From Lingula anatina (Eukaryota; Brachiopoda; Lingulata; Lingulida; Lingulidae): 64,000 bases of DNA. Positions 48,701-61,384 of this stretch are shown here, one piece after another. The position numbers were made by a program, and so were the translations under genes. The notes below the pieces were generated by a model. The model was not told where the DNA came from, did not search any database, and saw only the letters and a list, made by a program, of their open reading frames with translations. Location of the stretch: contig NW_019775766.1 in NCBI RefSeq assembly GCF_001039355.2, positions 1 through 64,000 on the forward strand, read 5' to 3'. Each line of letters begins with the position of its first letter. The stretch's first letter is position 1.

Positions 48701-51700
48701 TTACATTTCCTGTCCCATTCACTTACAGAGTATGAGAAACGGTAAATAAATGATTTTTGTTCATCATAGTACTTCGACTTAATTGAATCTATTAACAGAA
48801 TTTATTTATCTCAATTTGACATAAAGTTCCATTGGCAGTGCAGTTTTTATCTCGGCCTGGTAGTAGCAATTCCAATAGCAACGTTTACTGCTCGACACCA
48901 ACATGATATTCAGTGCAAAACCAGCCGTAATTAGGCCGCTAAAAAGCCATATGTGTTTTAACATGATGACTCATTCACTGTACGCGTACTTCACGAAGAA
49001 AATCTACCTTTAACAGAAATCTAAACTAACTTCCCAACAATGCTTTCAGAGTTGCCACCTGTTGCCAGAAGAACCACAAATATTTAGGTAGTAAAGGTAA
49101 AGATAGGAGGGAAGACGTGTCTTCAATTTAGTTTTTGTTCTGCAAAAATGCCAATTACCACAGTTTTTTTTCTCTCCGATACCAGTGAGATCCAAATTCG
49201 AGAAATGCATAGTAGAAAACTTTCCCGTATGTTTTTTGAAAAAGCAGTGTAACCATCCTTTGCGCCCCGTGGCGTTTTGCGTTGGTGTCGCTCAAAACAA
49301 CTTATCTCTCAGCAACGTGAGGACATTTAAGGAATTTGCTACAAAGGTTACTTTCGTATTTATCTACAAAAGACAAACGGATTAACTGATAATCTCACAG
49401 TGTTTCTAAACGTTAGGTGTACCTAAAAACAATACGTACCATCTTTCCTTTTGACGTGCACATTCAGGCACATGGTATGTTTGGGACTGACAACAGAGAA
49501 ACGCTTCTCACAACCCTGAAAGTGAATATGAATGATAAAGTGATACCCGTTCTTAAGTCTGAACACTGTTAACAATATTTTGTATAATATATGTACACTA
49601 TAAACAATGCATTACATTAAATAATACTTATAATTATTTTTATTATATCAAGTAATGATAACAATAATAAATGTATAATGTTTGTAATGTTTTGTTTATT
49701 TAAGTGTAGAGAGATGACAAGATGTGACATTATATCATTTTGATCTCAGTGACGTTTTATCATTTATATTTATACAGTATAAACAATACATGCACATGTA
49801 TAAAGTGTATGTCTGAATGATTAATTAGACATTTGATAAAGGAATATTTTGAAACGTGATTCAGAATGCTTCCTGCTTTGTGGATTTTATTTTTGTTGCT
49901 GCTAATGCAAGCATGGCTGGTTTTTCGTAAGTGGAGCTGCTCGTGTGTCAACAATGGAGGGAAATATTGCCAAAAAAGTGATCACAAAGTTTCAACCTCG
50001 AGTTAATTAAGCCCATTGTTTACTGTCAGCTTGGGTAACTTAAAGATATTGTTGGCAAAATATAATACACACAATCTGGAAAATAACAATACCAAAATAG
50101 GGCGGATGAAATATAGAGCCAATTAAAAGTACTGTTGCGGACAATTAACTTCTTGAGAAATGTCAAAAATTGGAAATAAGACATTACTCACATACTAGGG
50201 GTTTAAAAACGGTCCAACCCAGACGGGTTGGTCTATGATCTATTGTGTCAAACACGTCTCTTAGAGTATATTAATCACTTCTTCACAATAAAACCTTGAT
50301 TTAACAAAGGGCATCTAAGCGGTAATTTGGAATTGAAAGCCATGAAATTGCCCAGAAAAAAGTTTACCGTGTGTGCGCTAGTTCCAAGCACGGCGAGCTA
50401 TCGAGTTACGTGTTAGGGGGGATTTTTCCGTGATAAATCTCGGGGTTCCCTTGGTTTATCACAACAGACTTTGTTTGCTTAACAATGTAACGACATTCAA
50501 CAAAAATAAAGTTCTTTAACTGTTTAATTACTGAAACATACATGCACAGTCCTAGAGACTATCTGATAGCTGCCGATGAAAAGTGCAGTTTTTATTTGTT
50601 TAAAGTAGATTCACTTTGTAGACTTCTTACTGAGCTTTGTAGCAAAGAATGTGTGCATTACGGTTTAGGTTTTGGCTTGCACCCTTGAACTTAATCGCAG
50701 GCTTTGTTTAGATTTCTTTTTATAAGTGAGACCTTTGGCTTTTGTTTTAAAGTGCGCCACATCGGTGCTTGCCCTGGGGCTAGATTGTTCCAAAGAATCA
50801 AATACAAAAACAGTGCTTACTTAAGACGGCTAAGATGTAAACCTGGAAAGTTAAAACCCCATTTTTATCGGCTTATCTCTCATTCGAGATAAGTAGCCCG
50901 ATCTTAGGGTAAAAATGTTATGGACGTATTTTTATCGCGATTCTCTACTGGTTCTATCGTGCAAATAATCAACCTTTAGCCTGTGCATGCAAAGGAAATG
51001 TTCCGCTACAAACAGGAAGTGTTTTGATACACACCGAATATCCTCTGAAAAACACATTCATTAAATATGAGTAAAAAACGTGAGAACTAGGACTCGGTTA
51101 ATATTTTCCAGTTGTTATGTTTTGTGTTTGATGATTGGTCCGAATGCACCACGTTCAGTACACAGCGGTAGACCAAAGCCCTGGGCATTCCCAGCTGATC
51201 TTTTTTATTGGAGGGCAACACTACTTACACGCCCTATTGTTTGGGAAATGAAACCATTGTTTCAGTAATTTCTTCCCAGGACTGTGTTAGTGTGAGAACT
51301 GGCCCAGCATGGGTGGGAGAGCTCGGTTTTGCTACGTGAATGTATCGGTGATTCACGTGCCGATTCATTGGATTCACGCACAGTGCCTGGGAATCTGTGT
51401 CTCACATGACGCACCAATCCAAGATGCCACTGACCACTTAACTGCGTTAAAGGCAATATTCTGCAAGAGACACCTGATGATGCGAGCGCCATGTCAAATT
51501 GGCTCTTTACCAAACTCTTAACTCGCATGCAGATGGCATCACATGCAGCAACTCTGCCCTTAATGGCGTAAACATCCTAACAAATTTCAAATTTAATTGT
51601 ATACACAAACCAGAATGCTGGTTACGCATGCTTAAATAAAGTTGAGATGACGGTTGACCTTCTGTAAATGCACACAAAGTGAAATTAACTCATCAAGCCA

Positions 51701-54700
51701 CCGACGTTCGAACCGTCATCCTACCGAATCCATTTCAGCTTTCAGAATGAGACGGCAGTAACGATTCATTAACTTAAATCCGATGACATTTTGACAAAGA
51801 AGGCTCCCTAGACTTTTTGTTTGGGTAAAGAAACTTAGCATATCTTTTACGCCTCACAAGCTGTTTCTATCTCCGCGAGTATAATACGTTTGTACCGAGA
51901 ACCAGTTTATTAAGTGGAGCATACAGTACCTTGAAAGAAGAACTAAGAGGCAGGGCGACGCCATGTAATAATTGAAAAGGTTTTCCAGGGGCTTCGTGAA
52001 AAGCAATATGCCCATGTGCTTCACGCTCCTATTCCAGAATCAATACATTCAGGGAAAGACGACGACTTTGGTCGTAATCTGCCGTTGCACCCTCTGAGCA
52101 TCAAACCATGCTTTCAATATGTAAAACCATTTCCAAATGAAGTCTTACCTTCGTCTTCCCGTAAGGCAGCTTTCCGATATGATTTTTGGTCACCCAGTTA
52201 TCTGTACCTAAGAAAATAAATAGAGAAATAAATAAAAACAGACGAAAATACGTGGTATATATCTATTAAAAAAGAAACAAGAAGGAAAGAAGATATGCAC
52301 GTACTAGTTCAATAAGTCAGTTGAAGCGAGTCATGAGATATTAAATGTAACAATTACGTATAAAAAACAGAATGCACCAACACGCAGTTGCCTCATTAAA
52401 CGGCGGAAGCCAATAGAAGCCATATTAAGTGGGTCTGAAAACCAATAACTCCTTTAAAGGAGCAATTGAGTGTCATAAAACGCATTTAGCTATAGTTGAC
52501 ATAATCTGGTATTAGCATGCACAGCTATCCTGTGGTAGAATAGTGAAGTATGGACTGGGTTTTAACTAAGACAGGCCGCCTTTCGTGACAGCTTCTTGCA
52601 AGGGAGCATAATGGCTTTAATTTTTGCCCTGTCATACAACTCAAACACAAACGAAGACAAATACATTTGGCCTTTAACGCTCAGGAGTGGCGTGGGGGCG
52701 GGGTAGCCGTGCTGAGTAGTCATTTTTTCAAACAAATTACTCGCCAGATCATACAGCTACCGCATACGAAAGTGCTGAGAACGTAATTTTATTTATCCAA
52801 AATTTATTTTGATTCTGCTTCTCCGTTTTATATTTCAAACAATGATTCAAAGCGAAGGGACATGTCGACAAATGATGTAAAACGCAAAGAACAGGCGCTG
52901 AGTAGTTCTCATTCAAGTTCTATTCTAAATACCCCCTTTTGGGATACGTCGTCCAAAGATTTAACATGGCCAAGACCATGGGGCTGATGAACTAAATAGA
53001 TTACCCACTTAAAAGTGTATGGCAATTGACTCCCTACAAAACTTGTTGTCCAAGATTAGTACCTTGCCTTTTTCAACTACAGGTATCTGTACAACAACAT
53101 CTCAAAAGAGTTGTTTCCAATTAAAGTACTCAAGGTGCCGGGTTCCATTGTTTTTGAAGGTTCCTGCAGAATAGAGATTGGTGCCTGGTTTTAAATTGGA
53201 CGAACCTTGTTGCCAGCTACACGGAGCCAACTACACGTGTTGCACTCTACAGAATTGGGGGTGGGTTGCAGTATCCCAGCAATGAGATACTTCCCTCTTT
53301 GGTTTTTAGATTACGTTCGTTAGTTCAGTTTATATTCACGGAAAGGGAGAACACATGGGTTCGGTTGGTGCATTATTTTACAATATCATAGGAATCTGTC
53401 ACCTGTTTTATGTTTTTTCTAAACGTTAGAACACAAGTAAGGAGGGAATAAAGTAACATGACAGTATTTCACTTTCAGACCAATCATAAAATTTGGGACA
53501 GGCATTAAAACGAAAATAAATTTAAAGAGAGAGAGATCCAAGAACGCGGAATGAGGCACCCATGCATGAACCGGAAGTAGGAAGTTCCTGTCTGACGATT
53601 TCAAAAATACCTGTCTGCTGCACGTACGCGGGATCTCTCACCTCTCACTCATCCATTGCATCGGTCGTTAACTACAGGATAGACACGTCTGGGCGAGGAA
53701 GGTGCTTCATGGCAGACTGCCAGAGACGAGCTGACTGAAGCCTTCTGTGGCGAAGGGGGCAAATTAGCAAGTGGCCGGCTATGAGAGGATTTTAAGTCTG
53801 GAATGGCTGGCGCTTGGTAATCTAGACTACACCCAAAGACAAGAACGCAGTAAGGATCAAAACACGATATAATATTTAGCCTTTGTACTCGCAGCAGCGA
53901 TATTTCTTTCTAAAATTCAATGCTGTTTTCGAATTATATGCTTTTAAATGCGATTTCAGTTCAAAGAAAAGGCGTGGTGGAGACGGAGATTGTTTTACAG
54001 ATTCGACAATTCCCGCATTACCGACCACAAACCATTAAGCTGGGTGGATGTCTCAGTTCCACGAGCCTTCTGTCAATCACCAATGTATCTGCCCTTCTCA
54101 TGAAATCATCCCAGATCATCCACGGAATGATGTCAAAATGTATGTTTTTATTCACTTCCTGATCTGTTACATCTGTTTATGCAATACGACATCCATCAAC
54201 TCGCTCTTTCAACAAGATGACATCAGATAATAGTCATACAGTGATGTTGGCATATTTCAAGAATTAGAAATTAATGATTTAGCAGAAGGCAAAATGCGTC
54301 TTCTTCCACCTATTTTAAAAACAATGAGACATACCCAAACCACACAAAAAGCTTTTAACATTAAAACATAAGGAAAACAAAACAGACTCGCGTCTTTCGC
54401 CCTTCCTAAACGTCTCTTTCAATTAACACAAGTGACATGACGGCACTTGGTGTTCGGACAGACTATTTCATTTTCTTTCGCGTAAAATGGATACATAGAG
54501 GACGATTGTTTCTGTCAATATACTGTCATTTTTTCAGATAACGCTATGCTCATTTTTTTGCCGACATGATTACGCTCTTAATATATTAAAACACCTACTT
54601 CTTTATCAGATGACGAGATGTTCATATTTTGTAAGAAAGTGAAAAGTCTAAGTTCGTGAGATGCCAAAATGCCTGCTTTTTGTAAGATTATATAAATCCC

Positions 54701-55492
54701 TAAGAAAACAGTCAATCTTAATGACTTATGTCACTTATATTTTCTGAAGTAACAAACAACCAGCTCATAAATCTAATGCCATCCATCCACGCGTTACGCC
54801 ATTAACGTAACGAATCAATCTTGTGGTAAAATGTCTCCATTTACTCTGCGTGTTATCATATCATATCAGCGGTTGACAAATACCGAGCAATTGACTCAAC
54901 CAGCAAGCTGCGGTTTGTGGGAAGCGAAAAGAGACTTTTCAAAAAATGAAATAGTGACTAATGGCATCATTCCGTCAACTTGGCCCAAACAGAGGTAAAG
55001 CTCAGACAGCTGGAACGAACCAGAACCACCAAAAGTGGCGCAGAGGGGCAATCCAGGGTCCATCAGGGGGAACAATAGTGAAGTTAATGATTACCATTTC
55101 GTTCTCAGGTGTTAGACGTAATATCTTGATTCGAAGACAAAGGGCCTGCCTTATCAGAACCACATTGCCTTCCAAGGCCTGCTTTGATTTGTTCTGCTGC
55201 GTGCCAACATTACCCTGCCACGCGAGGCAAATGCGTTTTTATTGGTGTAACAATCTGCTTTAACATCGACTCCAAGGCGAGGGAACAGACGCTTAAAGCC
55301 TATGCTCCCTAAGTACAAACAAGTCATTTTCTTAGTTCCGACATAACAAGGAGAAGTCGTATCGATTGATGTCATTATTCCGGATCATTAAACTGTCCGT
55401 GTTTTTTTCCACTGAATCCTGCTAATCAACCCGGGATAATAAGTGTCCGCTGTGAGTTAATTGTCCCGCATCATCACAACCATTATCCCCCT

Positions 55493-55528
<36 letters not shown>

Positions 55529-56356
55529 TTGACAAAAATAAACTTCGATTCGATGTTTTACTGATATAGCGTATACCTACATTAATTAAAGGCAATGATA
55601 ATTTCTTTATCAGAAATAAATACGTTAGTGTTTATTGTCTACCTTGTGTACTACAAACAATCTTTACGTTTCGCTCAGTCTTATATGCAATCCGGACTCT
55701 ACCAAAAGCTATAATATTTCAAGTAAAAAAAATGTGCGTAAAACTGGAGAAAACAAGTGGGAATTCGGGGGCACGGTAGCACTGACATCAACAACGGTCC
55801 ACATGTAAGTCGTTTATGCCTTGCTTTATGGCGTGTTCCACGTTCTTTGCTTCAAACAACTTGTCGACTTCAATCAACAGCGGGTGCCAAGTATACACGC
55901 CGAAGCACGATTTTGAAACAAACGCGAAACAAAAATAGCAGAAAAATTTTGGGAATCTCAGCCAGAGTACTTTCTCCTGTCATATATTCCAGTAAACACC
56001 ATCATTTCCACGTCTTGTATATACAGATAAAAACCTTGTATACATTAAGCTGACCCCGACCCCACGGTTAAAGACATAAACGCTTATAAATCCTCACAGA
56101 CGCAACTTCACATTACACTACCAACCGCTACTTCTAAACAACACTTGTAGGTAGATTACTTTTTTCTTTAAATATATATATAAAGATATATAGATAGAAA
56201 AATCAAATGAAATAGCTTACCGTAGCCTTTCTTTATCAATTTATTCTCCCAGTGTCTATTGTGGTACGTTCTGGCTTCTAAAGTAACAACACATAACAGT
56301 AATGTCACTGTCAATCGTAGTATAGAACTGTTGCTCTGGTCACGTATACAATCCAT
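35313..56356 (-). CDS. Secreted CAP-EGF-ShK-Thr-rich-ShK-FN1-like mosaic protein (14 exons, 609 aa)
   Basis: The exons are 56221-56356, 52149-52207, 49440-49515, 48317-48423, 46015-46105, 44095-44234, 43539-43627, 43217-43311, 42879-42983, 38307-38435, 37170-37619, 36799-36927, 35603-35710 and 35313-35428. They sum to 1830 bases in one frame. The signal peptide is residues 1-28. The CAP/SCP domain is about residues 92-250, with His104 of RHNYYR, Glu182, GHYTQ with His200, and YVCNYAP. The usual Glu of GENL is Gln163. An EGF-like segment (exon 9, about 265-299) and a six-Cys ShK (300-342) follow, then an acidic Tyr/Asp stretch and Thr-rich repeats (343-492), a second ShK (493-535), and two Cys-containing FN1/VWC-like units (536-609). 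CAP and ShK domains occur in extracellular, venom and immune proteins; the function here is unknown. A separate ShK gene is the alternative for exons 10-14, but no signal-peptide exon is seen for it. Confidence 0.85.
36717..36777 (+). repeat. Cluster of TGACGTAA/G motifs in intron 12
   Basis: TGACGTAA occurs at 36717-36724, 36730-36737 and 36770-36777, and TGACGTAG at 36751-36758, within 61 bases next to the second ShK exon. TGACGTAA is a known CREB/ATF and PAR-bZIP target. The spacing also suggests a decayed short tandem repeat, so a regulatory role is only possible. Confidence 0.5.
37228..37390 (-). repeat. Coding trinucleotide repeats for the Thr-rich linker
   Basis: Within exon 11 of the CAP mosaic gene, ACN codons are strung together to encode blocks of six to ten Thr separated by single Pro or Arg. 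This is a mucin-like linker and a likely site of O-glycosylation. Codon choice varies between ACA, ACC and ACG, which suggests selection on the protein rather than a fresh DNA slip. Confidence 0.85.
39037..41153 (-). CDS. Intronless gene of unknown function with a one-base frame break (about 705 aa)
   Basis: A first frame starts at the ATG at 41153 and runs 228 codons to a TGA at 40467-40469. A second frame takes over and runs to 39037. The second frame is already open, and looks like protein, upstream of its first ATG (KRFQQRSLSASQLL). One extra A in the A5 run (minus strand, 40523-40527) would join the two into one protein of about 705 residues. The N-terminal third is basic and charged (MWMRRVRVEYLAVPR, FRFGPRMSNKRLSKWRRDE) and probably helical. 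The middle is disordered, rich in Ser, Pro and Lys; the C-terminal 150 residues are again charged and helical, ending acidic. I recognise no domain, and there is no signal peptide or membrane segment. It lies in an intron of the CAP gene on the same strand. The break may be a sequencing error or a real mutation. Confidence 0.7.
42743..42779 (+). repeat. (TTG)n microsatellite
   Basis: About twelve TTG units lie in intron 9 of the CAP gene. Confidence 0.95.
46090..46232 (+). repeat. About 71-bp tandem duplication covering the exon 5 acceptor of the CAP gene
   Basis: The stretch from TTGGTCGTCCCATACCTG to about 46161 is repeated at about 46162-46232 with some ten differences. The first copy includes the start of exon 5 and its TTACAG acceptor. 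In the second copy the acceptor reads TTACAT, so only one site is usable. Confidence 0.85.
52208..56220. other. Intron 1 of the CAP mosaic gene
   Basis: This intron is 4.0 kb with no gene recognised. It contains a (CT)n microsatellite at 55496-55524. Other introns of this gene longer than 300 bases (between 43.3 and 52.1 kb) also show no genes on either strand. Confidence 0.6.
55496..55524 (+). repeat. (CT)n microsatellite
   Basis: About 14 CT units lie in intron 1 of the CAP gene. Confidence 0.95.
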
Positions 56357-56501
56357 TTTCCTTTGACTCTGTGTTGCTAAATTGCACTTCTTGTCTGTAG
56401 AGAGTGATAACTTCTTGAAGTTAGAGAGTTCAGTCGACGTCCTCGAGTATCGCGTAGCTTGGAGCTGTAATGAAAACACAAAATGTGTGAAAGTGTGCTG
56501 G

Positions 56502-56509
56502 TTTATATA
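56502..56509 (-). promoter_or_regulatory. TATA box of the CAP mosaic gene
   Basis: TATATAAA is read on the minus strand, about 146 bases upstream of the start codon at 56356. A transcription start about 30 bases downstream would leave a 5' untranslated region of roughly 115-120 bases. No nearer TATA-like motif was seen. Confidence 0.5.
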
Positions 56510-59500
56510 GCAGTCCGAGAGAGTGACACATGCAAATCGGGGTCAATATTTGTGATATTACTAAGGGGTTTGGTTTTATGGCCTTTAAGTGAAATATGAT
56601 CTTCCAGTAGTATGACGAAAGCAAATTGTTCCAGATTGCGGAAAAAAGTGATTTTCTGATTAACGGTAGCGGAGGCAGCGTGTTGTACGTATGCGTCAGT
56701 GGCGACATCTGACGGGTATGAACGCGGTATAGAAACCACATACTGGCAAACAGATGGTTTTAGGGTTTGCAGACCTGAACTTTTAGTAACGTTTAAATGA
56801 AGCAAGAAAACGTCGATTACTTAAGATTACAACTTGTTTTGCTAAGAGCATGTGTCTTAGTGGAACGCATACTGACGACGGCGTTGTTATAACTACTTTC
56901 TGCCGGTTGATCTGTAAACGTAGTGTAATCCGGTTAACTTTGATGCTACGCACTCAACAAGAAATGTAAAATGCCCAACCGCGTTTCTCGAAAACAATAC
57001 TACAATAAAACATGTGTTCAGGTAAAGAAAGTTGGATACTGTTCCCGATGTACAAGTGGCTGTCTGCCAGTTCTATTGCATTGCATTACCTCTTACATTG
57101 GTAACGTATATCCGTAGCAAAATTCCATGTGGTTAGCCCAGAGAGAATATTGGCAAAAATAGATTTTTTTCTAATCGGTGGGGGACTTTTTCAAACTTGT
57201 GCACCATTCGTCAAACTTTCTTTATGTTCAATGAAATAATAAATGGTGTCAAGCGAAATAGGGAATCACGGTTTGCCTAACTAAGCAGTAGTAATACGGA
57301 AATGTATTTACAGGGTGTTCTGCCACTGCAGCTACAAAAAGCGCACTACCTCAAGCTGAGAAAGGCACACACGTTTTTACACAAAACACATCTGGGCCGC
57401 TGCTGTTCATGAGACACACTCCATACTAGATACAATGAAGCACCAAGGCTTAACAATCAACTACAGTCCGTTAAACGTCCACTTTAACGGCCAGTAGTCA
57501 GAGAGCGTAGCGTTCTGACCTTTCTTTAACCGCTGGACATTAAGCATTTCGAGCTCTTCCACTGACCGTAGATCCTCCTGATGATGCCCTTCTCCTAAAA
57601 ATTCCGATTAACAGAGTAGAAAATTGTCATAATTCTAGGGTAAAGGTTAGAAGTCTAAGCCCCCATGCCAGTTAGGGAACCCTGTTGAAGTTTGTTCTAG
57701 GGTAACCCGTTATTGAGATCATTTTATAGCTGATTTATAGGTTGTGGAAGTAAGAGTTTTTTTTTATTTTTTGCAAACCAATAAAAATCAAAAGAACGCC
57801 CCAAAATTTAACCTAACTGTATCAGAATGGATAAAAAGAACAGGCTGAACGTTTTGAGATAAACAAATCCTTTTCTACACACGCTGTTTGTAAGAAAAGT
57901 TGCAGACGGCTTTCCGCTTTATCAGCTAAAAGTTAATTACACCACATGCAGCTGTGAATGAACAGAAGAATCTTGTAAGTAGCTTCATATCTTACCAAAG
58001 TGGATGTGGTGAAAAAAATCCAATGATTTATGGCACTAAACACGGGTCACAGCGTCTGTAATTACTGGAGCTGTTGGCATGTTTTATTGGTGGCCGGGGA
58101 CGTATTTTCCACGTCACTGATTCCTATGGTCATCAACGGTTCTCTTTAATAAATAGATGTGGTAAAGCACATCAACTATGCCATGTAGTGAACATAATGC
58201 TTTATTATTGACGCCTCTCATTGTCATCTAGGCTTCATATCCCACACCGAAAGTTTACAATATTCAGAAAGATATAAATAATCAGAATGGAATTAGTTGT
58301 TCGGCGATCATTTTTTATCTATATCTGCATCATCTTATCAAATGTTTCATCTTGCAGTGATTGTGATAATTTATATGTAAAATAACATCATTGACTAGAT
58401 CTGTACCACACTGTCACATGTAGGTTTAAACACTGTCTTTCAACATGGCATATTTCAACAAATCTGCCGCCAAAATGAATATTTAACTGAACCATCTAAA
58501 CATTTTATCAATTTTCTCGCTATCTTACAAAGTGGTTCAGTTATGGGTGGCGGAAGAGAGCCCTGGTACGCCTTGGCGCTGTATCGTACCTAACAAGCGG
58601 GGTGACGGGAGCATCAGATAATCTCCACCAGTACCAGTTGCCGGGTCTTGCTTGAGGAGAGCGAAAGTGTCGTCTGCGCCTTTCAAAGGCCACTTTTAAC
58701 ACTCAAAAACCGTTGAACATAATCTGACGTCACGCCCCTTGGTTCAAGAACAGTAATTAAAGGTTCTTGGACCATAACTCGATGGCTGTCTGGGATGGCG
58801 TACAGAAGTCAAGTAACATTGATGACTGCGAATTGACTTTGAAGGGTGTCAAGAATGAATGCCAGGAGAGTAAAGAGCGGGGCGTGAACGCAACAGCATG
58901 ACCATTTTCTTAAAAACATTTTTGATTTAAAAAGTGGTTTTCAGTGCACTTGTGACTAACTTTGCGCTCTGTGAACTCGACAAGTAAGAACAGTTGCTCA
59001 ATAGATACGAATCAAACCCAAGCACATTTTCCTGGCCACTAAAAAAAACTAACATGCCTAAATGCCTTTTTTATTGCTGATCGAAATAAGATAAAGAAGG
59101 GATTGAAGCTAAGAGGTAAACCTGTGTAGTGTGCGGGTCAACTTTCACCCCTGGTTTCTGTGTTCAAAGCTACCTACTGTGTTGCAAATAAATTTTATTA
59201 ACTGGACTGCTTCGATAGTAGATTATCAGGGATTTGTTTTGGAAATGCGTCGTTTCTTTAATAAACTCTTCCTGGTTAGAAAATTGAACTGAATACACGT
59301 GATTAACAAGAAAAGTATTCATGATGTAATGTACAAACATGAATTAATCCCCATAAGATCAATGACGTGGGTCTAAGAATACAACGCCAATGAACAATGT
59401 ATATGGACTATCAATTGGGACTTAATATCAATTGTATTGTCATTACAGGTCCTTCTATTCCATTAGACAGTGCACTTATCGTCTTTTTTAGGCGTCTTAT

Positions 59501-61326
59501 CGTACTGCAAAGACATAGTGTCTGTCAATAACACTTCTAGTCTGTTCCATTTCTATTGTTATGTCGTTTAATTCACCTGGCAGACCTTTTCCTTTAAGCG
59601 TTTAGCAGGTCGTAATGGATTAATAAACGTGCAATATATCGTGAAAAACTAAGTATAAACCTGTAATCTAAGAATAATGGCCAGCCGGAAACCATTCAAT
59701 TCCCTTTCCATTTTCTCCTTTCTAAGCTCGGTGAGCAACGGGACTTATCCACCCTGGCTGGTGATTTATAGAGAGGGCTTGCAAAATCTAAACCCGACCC
59801 AAAATGAACAATCCGTATCCGTAAATATAAAATTATAAATAATGAAAGGTATCCGACTTGTTCCGATTGGATTGCATTGAAAACGACAAATATCAAGTTT
59901 CTAAAGGAAAAAACAAAACGTGTGCTACCGGGAACATGGCAACAAACACCCTGTAAGACTATTTTATCAACACACGCCTGTTCCAAAATTATTGGCTGCG
60001 TGTAGAATTGGTGCGGCCCCGATTTGGTTGGCTGGTAAGGAAATCATGACAATTCTGATGTAGAATCTCAAAACAAGCACGAATCCTTACCATCCGTGTT
60101 CACTGTGATGGTATACATCACATATATCAGAGTCCGGTATGGAGGTTACTCTTTACTGTAATAAAAGAAATTTACATCTTCGCACAATTTTTGACGACGA
60201 GTGGATTACTGGTAAGAAAATGCTAAGTGGTATATCTATCCAATTATAAGATACGTTTGCAAATTCAACGTTTCTTCAAAGCTTATGCCAAAAGGAAGCC
60301 CTTCTTACATGACACCGTTTTGAGGATAAATCGCCACAGTCAGTAGCAGTTTAGTTTATAACCACAGGGCAACACTGGTAGGGTATTAACAAATTGTGCC
60401 ATTGGAAACTGGAAGTTCAGAATCTGGCAATGAACCTTACATGTACAATTGCACCCCTGTCACGCAAAATGTGTTGAAATAAAGCGAGCAAAGCATCTGT
60501 TTCATTGCTTATTGTTTTCTCAACTATTTACCATTCGAAATGATGGGAATTAAAGATGATAAAGAACTTTCACTTCTACGTGACTCCAAGAATCTTATCT
60601 TATACAAATGCTAAATCCGTGTCAGAATGCGGTCAAAGAGGCTGCTCTTCGTCACAGTCGTTATACTTAATTGACAATTAGTTATCTACCCTAACCCAGC
60701 TCCTTGCCACTCAGCCAAGTTTCAAATCACATAGATCTGAAGATTTTTCTGTCCAAATAGTGGTGCATCATCACTTCTTCCCTCTGTCTAAATACTAGCT
60801 CTAGCTCTTTTTGCATTATCTCTCTCCTTAGCCTTGAAGTTAAGTTCCCTGAATTATAGTAGTTCCGCCATGATACTAACAGGTGGTACATAAATAAAAC
60901 GGTTAAAAAACCATAAGGAAATGTTTCATACTGTTTAATGTGCAGTTGGAAGAAAGAATACTACTGAATTACATCTCATCTCTTAAAGCTTCAACGAGAA
61001 AATGCGAGTAGGATTAGAGTAAGTCACTGTTTTATTATAACTGAAAAAAAAACAGCATAAAACACGGAACAACTGTTGTTGGCATTTTTAATTATTGGAG
61101 AGCGTTGTCCTGGCACAGCTTACGACGTAAATGGTGTTTTTGGCTATGTTCATATGACCACCCCTTGTGCTGAACTAACCCTCCACAGTAAACAATTGTA
61201 ACAGAATTTGTATTAAATGTATTGGAGTTGAAAAGTCAAAAGAATTAAATTTACAACATTGAAACATCGATCACCCACCACATATGTTAGTTCTCAATAG
61301 CTGGAAAAGAGTTCAGCATTGGGTGA

Positions 61327-61384
<58 letters not shown>

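Noticed and set aside
51690-51735. tRNA-like B-box (GGTTCGAA on the minus strand)
   Set aside because: No matching A-box, anticodon stem or acceptor stem could be folded around it.
56168-56479. Upstream ATG at 56479 as the start of the CAP protein
   Set aside because: Starting there would bury the signal peptide behind 41 polar residues. The ATG at 56356 places a hydrophobic core directly at the N-terminus, and the TATA box would put the transcription start very near 56479.
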